Shown: one piece after another, positions 61,032-64,000 of the stretch
How the letters are laid out: each line of letters opens with the position of its first letter
Numbering within the stretch: position 1 is the stretch's first letter
Assembly (NCBI GenBank): GCA_036512155.1
Contig: DATCBD010000058.1
Coordinates: 1 to 64,000 of the forward strand
DNA length: 64,000 bases
Direction of reading: 5' to 3'
Source: Palsa-739 sp036512155
GTDB lineage: Bacteria > Actinomycetota > Thermoleophilia > Gaiellales > Gaiellaceae
Notes under the pieces: model-generated
Database searches by the model: none
What the model saw: only the letters and a program-made list of their open reading frames with translations
Told to the model about the DNA's origin: nothing
Translations under genes and position numbers: made by a program

Positions 61032-62138
61032 GTGCGCAGGCTCACGATTGCCGGCTCGGTGCTGGTTCTCACGCTCGTCCTGGCCCTGCCGGCGGCAGGC
61101 GCACGGTCGGCGTCGAAGACATACCTCTCGTCGGCTCAGCAGGGCGTCGCCGACGTTCGCGCTCATTGGTGGAACGCCTCCGCAGGTTGGTACAACGACA
61201 CATACAACGGCGCGCCCCCGTCGATGCCGCTTGCGCGGCTCTGGAGCGCCTATCCGTTGTTCGAGACGCTCGTCGGGATCGAGCTTGCGCAGCCGACCGC
61301 GGCGAACAAGGCAGCGTTGGTCTCGTTCGCCAACTCCGCGGCGAAGCTGTACTGGAACCCGAACATCAAGCCGTACGGCGGCTACGGGTATTACCCCGGC
61401 ATGGTCGGCTCCCAGGCGAACGTCTACTACGACGACTCCGGCTGGTGGGGCCTCTCGTTCATCGACGCGTACCAAGCGACGCACGATCCGGCGTACCTCG
61501 CCGATGCGCGGCGCGCGATGCGCTTCATCGTCGGATCGGGCTGGGACTCGAAGCTCGGCGGCGGGACGTGGTGGGACACGTTCCATCACCACAAAACGAT
61601 CGAGCCGCTGGCCGCCGCGATCATGATCGGCACGCGGCTGTACTCGCTCGACAACGACAAGTGGGCGCTCGGCTGGGCACAGAAGATGCTCACGTGGGCG
61701 AACGCGCACTCCTTCAACCAGCAGCAGGGGCTTTATCAGCGGAGCGCGACCGACAACACGGTCATGGACTACGTCCAGGGGCTGATGGTCACGGCCAACT
61801 GGGAGCTGTGCAAGGCGCTGAAGCAGCCGGCGATGTGCACGAAGGCGCAGCAGGTTGCGAGCGCCTCGCTGTCGGTGTTCGGCCAGAACCTCAACTGGGC
61901 GCCGATGTACGACGTCGTCTATCTCCAGTGGATGCTCGAGTACTACAAGGAGAGCGGCGACGCGCGCTTCTACAACCTCGCCGTGCACAACGCAGCGCGC
62001 GCGCAGTCGCAGGCGCTGAACGAGAGCGGCTACTACCTGAACAACTGGGAAGGCAAGCCGCTCGCCGACGGGCTCGGCGAGGAGGCGTCCAACCTCGAGC
62101 TCTTCGCGTGGTTGGCCGCCTCCCCGTCTCCTTCCTGA
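61032..62138 (+). CDS. GH76-like secreted alpha-mannanase
   Basis: A 368-residue exported enzyme with an alpha/alpha-barrel of family GH76. A signal peptide (RRLTIAGSVLVLTLVLALPAAGARSA) is followed by HWWNASAGWYNDTYNG. The paired aspartates D134-D135 in YYDDSGWWGLSFIDAY are the expected catalytic pair. NTVMDYVQGLMVTANWELCKAL and the end LGEEASNLELFAWLA are characteristic of the fold. It would cut alpha-1,6-mannan backbones. GTG 61032. It faces a mannosyltransferase divergently. Confidence 0.83.
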   Translation: MRRLTIAGSVLVLTLVLALPAAGARSASKTYLSSAQQGVADVRAHWWNASAGWYNDTYNGAPPSMPLARLWSAYPLFETLVGIELAQPTAANKAALVSFANSAAKLYWNPNIKPYGGYGYYPGMVGSQANVYYDDSGWWGLSFIDAYQATHDPAYLADARRAMRFIVGSGWDSKLGGGTWWDTFHHHKTIEPLAAAIMIGTRLYSLDNDKWALGWAQKMLTWANAHSFNQQQGLYQRSATDNTVMDYVQGLMVTANWELCKALKQPAMCTKAQQVASASLSVFGQNLNWAPMYDVVYLQWMLEYYKESGDARFYNLAVHNAARAQSQALNESGYYLNNWEGKPLADGLGEEASNLELFAWLAASPSPS

Positions 62139-62139
62139 C

Positions 62140-63543
62140 CTAAGCCGACGGCGCAATGTTCTGGTTCATCCGGAACAGGTTCGCCGGGTCGTAGCGGTCC
62201 TTCAGAGCCCGGAGCCGCTCGACCTTCTTCGTGCCGAAGCTCTCCTTCAGCGCGTCGTCGCCGATCTCGGTGGCGAAGTTCAGTGAGATGCCCTCCGAGA
62301 TGTGCGGCGCAAGCGCCTTCGAGATGCCCTTGACCCACGCGATGTTCTCGTCGGTCGCCGCCGGGTCCTCCCACATGCCGTTCAGGTGGAAGTTGAACGG
62401 CGCGTTGCGGCCGCTGATCGCTGTGTCGTTCTCACCAATGCGGCCGATGGCACCTCCGCCGTTGAGCAAGACCACCGCGGTGAACGGCGACGGGCGCGAC
62501 GCGCCGGCCTCGAGGAACGTGTCGATGACGCTGTCGTCGAGGTCGTCGATGTTGTGCGCCCGCCAGTAGTTCTGCCGGCCGTACGGGTTGGCCGGATCGA
62601 TCAGTGTCTGCACCATCGTGTACGGCATCGGCTGCCAGAGGTCGAACACCGGGCCGAGCGCGCGCAGCGGCTTCATGACCTTCTCCGCCTGGTCGTGCGC
62701 GCCGGCGATCATGCCGAGCACTGCGACGACGTGCTTGCCGTGCCACTCCGCAGGAACGAAGTCGAACGGCGGCGCCGTGACCGACGCAACCGCCCAGCCG
62801 ACGTCGTCGCTCTCGTTGCTCAGGTCGCGCCATGCGCGTACGACCTCGGGCCCCTTGTCGGGCGGGAAGGCCGCCAGGCCGCCGTACACGATCGGCGTGA
62901 GCGGGTTGAGCTTGAACTCCATCTCGGTGACGACGCCGAAGTTGCCGCCGCCGCCCTTGAGGCCCCAGAGCAGCTCCTGGTTCTCGTCCTCGGACGCGGT
63001 GACGATCTCGCCGTCGGCCGTGACGACGTCGGCGCGGAGGACGTTGTCGGCGGCGAAGCCGAACTTCCGCTCGAGCCAACCGCTTCCGGTGCCCGTCGTG
63101 AAGCCGACGATGCCGGTCGTCGTCACCCGCCCGCCCGTCACCCCGAGGCCGAAGGCCTGGGTCTCCCGGTCGAGCTCGCCCCAATTGAGCCCGGCCTGGG
63201 CGCGCACGGTCTTCCGCTGGGGGTCGACCCGGATGCCCCTCATCGCGCGCAGGTCGAGCACGATGCCGTCGTCGACCGAGGAAAAGCCCGCCACGGAGTG
63301 GCCGCCGCCGCGGATGGCCAGCGGGAGGCCGCTCGTTCGCGCCAGGCCGATCCCACGGATGACGTCCGCAGCCCCGGCCGGCCGCAGGATGACCCGGGGC
63401 CGCCGGTCGAACATGCCGTTGAAGACGCCCCGCAGCTCGTCGTAGGCTGGATCCGCCGGCTCGACGATGTCGCCGCGGAAGTCACCCCGCAGCTGCTCGA
63501 GCGCGTCCGCCTCCAGCGCGGGCGCAGAAGTTGTGCTTGCCAT
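62140..63543 (-). CDS. BBE-type FAD-binding oxidoreductase
   Basis: A 467-residue berberine-bridge-like oxidase. FAD attachment is RGGGHSVAGFSS, where the histidine gives the 8-alpha bond. The position that is Cys in bicovalent members reads VTTTGIVGFTTGTGSG here, so attachment is probably single. The substrate domain ends NFHLNGMWEDPAATDENIAWVKG, and YDPANLFRMNQNI closes the fold. No signal peptide is present. ATG 63543 has GAGGAGG; a TTGAAA/TAGGCT promoter lies upstream. The substrate is unknown. Confidence 0.9.
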   Translation of the reverse strand: MASTTSAPALEADALEQLRGDFRGDIVEPADPAYDELRGVFNGMFDRRPRVILRPAGAADVIRGIGLARTSGLPLAIRGGGHSVAGFSSVDDGIVLDLRAMRGIRVDPQRKTVRAQAGLNWGELDRETQAFGLGVTGGRVTTTGIVGFTTGTGSGWLERKFGFAADNVLRADVVTADGEIVTASEDENQELLWGLKGGGGNFGVVTEMEFKLNPLTPIVYGGLAAFPPDKGPEVVRAWRDLSNESDDVGWAVASVTAPPFDFVPAEWHGKHVVAVLGMIAGAHDQAEKVMKPLRALGPVFDLWQPMPYTMVQTLIDPANPYGRQNYWRAHNIDDLDDSVIDTFLEAGASRPSPFTAVVLLNGGGAIGRIGENDTAISGRNAPFNFHLNGMWEDPAATDENIAWVKGISKALAPHISEGISLNFATEIGDDALKESFGTKKVERLRALKDRYDPANLFRMNQNIAPSA

Positions 63544-63572
63544 CTGCCTACCTCCTCGTTGCGGTTGTTGCG

Positions 63573-63600
63573 AGCCTAACCCTCTGATCGCCGATTTCAA
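63573..63600 (-). promoter_or_regulatory. Sigma70-type promoter of the FAD oxidoreductase gene
   Basis: TTGAAA (63595-63600) and TAGGCT (63573-63578) on the minus strand are separated by 16 bp. Transcription would start near 63566, leaving a short leader with the GAGGAGG site. This gene therefore has a conventional leader, in contrast to many neighbours. Confidence 0.6.
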
Positions 63601-63659
63601 GACGGGGCGAAGGGGCCTGGACCTTCCGTCGAAACCGGAGATGGGATCGAGGCGTATCC

Positions 63660-63758
63660 ATGGACATGAAGCTCAATCGCCTTCTGCCGGTGCTCGTCCT
63701 CGCTCTCGCCGTGCTCATGCTCGTGAGCGCGTGCGGCGGCAAGGGCGGCGGCTACTAG
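63660..63758 (+). CDS. Tiny lipoprotein, 32 residues
   Basis: MDMKLNRLLPVLVLALAVLMLVSACGGKGGGY has a basic start, a hydrophobic core and a lipobox LVSAC, so it should be lipidated at Cys25, leaving only an eight-residue mature peptide. A second in-frame ATG at 63666 is an equally possible start. A GGAG lies about 20 bases upstream, so the ribosome site is weak. It could be a genuine minimal lipoprotein or the 5' remnant of a truncated gene. The response regulator follows 62 bases later. Confidence 0.5.
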   Translation: MDMKLNRLLPVLVLALAVLMLVSACGGKGGGY

Positions 63759-63820
63759 TCGAGTTCTGAACGGTCCGTGAAATCGCCGGCGGCCCCCGAG
63801 CCGTGGGCGACAATGTGGCG

Positions 63821-64000
63821 GTGCCCACCGTCCTCGTCGTCGACGACGAGCCCATCGTCCGCGACGTCGTCGTCCGCTATCTGCAACGGGACGGGTTCGA
63901 GACGCTCGTCGCGGGCGACGGCGATACGGCGCGCGCGCTCATCGAGGAGACGCCGCCGCAGCTCGTCGTGCTCGACGTGATGCTGCCCGGGATCGACGGG
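63821..64000 (+). CDS. Response regulator, N-terminal part (cut by window edge)
   Basis: The first 60 residues of a receiver domain: PTVLVVDDEPIVRDVVVRYLQRDGFETLVAGDGDTARALIEETPPQLVVLDVMLPGIDG. The acidic pocket is VVDDE and the phospho-acceptor is in VLDVMLPG. The layout is typical of OmpR/PhoB-type regulators, though the output domain is outside the window. GACAAT lies six bases before GTG 63821; a GTG at 63815 is also in frame. Its kinase is probably encoded beyond the edge. Confidence 0.88.
   Translation, partial: MPTVLVVDDEPIVRDVVVRYLQRDGFETLVAGDGDTARALIEETPPQLVVLDVMLPGIDG

Overview
The window is 64 kb of high-G+C DNA with third codon positions almost all G or C, dense gene packing and many GTG starts. 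Two protein families suggest an actinobacterial origin: a deazaflavin (F420)-type nitroreductase and an F420-type luciferase-like oxidoreductase. The secreted protein at 50940-51977 carries the WQRCD...SADVGHTLRVVVTATN type of Ig-like repeat, which I associate with Thermoleophilia (Gaiellales/Solirubrobacterales). That placement is inference. I see no rRNA, tRNA, CRISPR array, transposase or phage gene, so this looks like ordinary chromosome.

Layout. 1-8.6 kb: end of a universal stress protein, an ArsR/DUF1801/AHSA1 operon, a PAS-PAS hybrid histidine kinase, then a rightward run of membrane protein, ParB-like protein, aquaporin, SnoaL-like protein, TIGR04076 protein, LLM oxidoreductase and M24 peptidase. 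8.6-14.1 kb: first peptide-type ABC transporter (leftward). 14.1-17.8 kb: RidA, DAO-type FAD oxidoreductase, VOC protein, geranylgeranyl-reductase-like protein and two small proteins. 17.8-22.3 kb: a glycan locus with a GT4/toroid fusion, a GH130 and a second GT4. 22.3-29.2 kb: MFS exporter, quinone reductase, a TetR/DUF4386 divergon, UBP zinc finger, DUF5996, nitroreductase and glycerol kinase. 29.2-35.1 kb: alpha/beta hydrolase, cytochrome bd (CydAB), Dyp peroxidase, DUF2630 and NDH-2. 35.3-45.5 kb: a sugar operon (LacI, beta-propeller, GH1 beta-glucosidase, second peptide-type ABC transporter) faced by a divergent LacI with shared operators. 45.7-49.6 kb: Zur and a ZnuACBB zinc importer. 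49.6-53.3 kb: Asp-box propeller plus MoaD/ThiS protein, Ig-like secreted protein, SixA and DUF4239. 53.3-59.1 kb: third ABC transporter, with its binding protein encoded between the permease genes. 59.1-64 kb: exported protein, PIG-V-like mannosyltransferase, GH76-like enzyme, FAD oxidoreductase, a 32-residue lipoprotein and a cut-off response regulator.

Expression signals are unusually legible. About 20 genes have a -10-like hexamer of TANNNT type 6-9 bases before the start codon, which predicts leaderless mRNAs; in about half the gap is exactly 6. The same rule points to an ATC start for the SnoaL-like gene, which has no standard start codon. Other points of interest are two divergent leaderless promoters sharing two base pairs (29214-29235), three convergent pairs whose stop codons share one CTAG, a 19-base hairpin core ending both lacI and zur in inverted orientation, and clear operators for ArsR, TetR, LacI and Zur.
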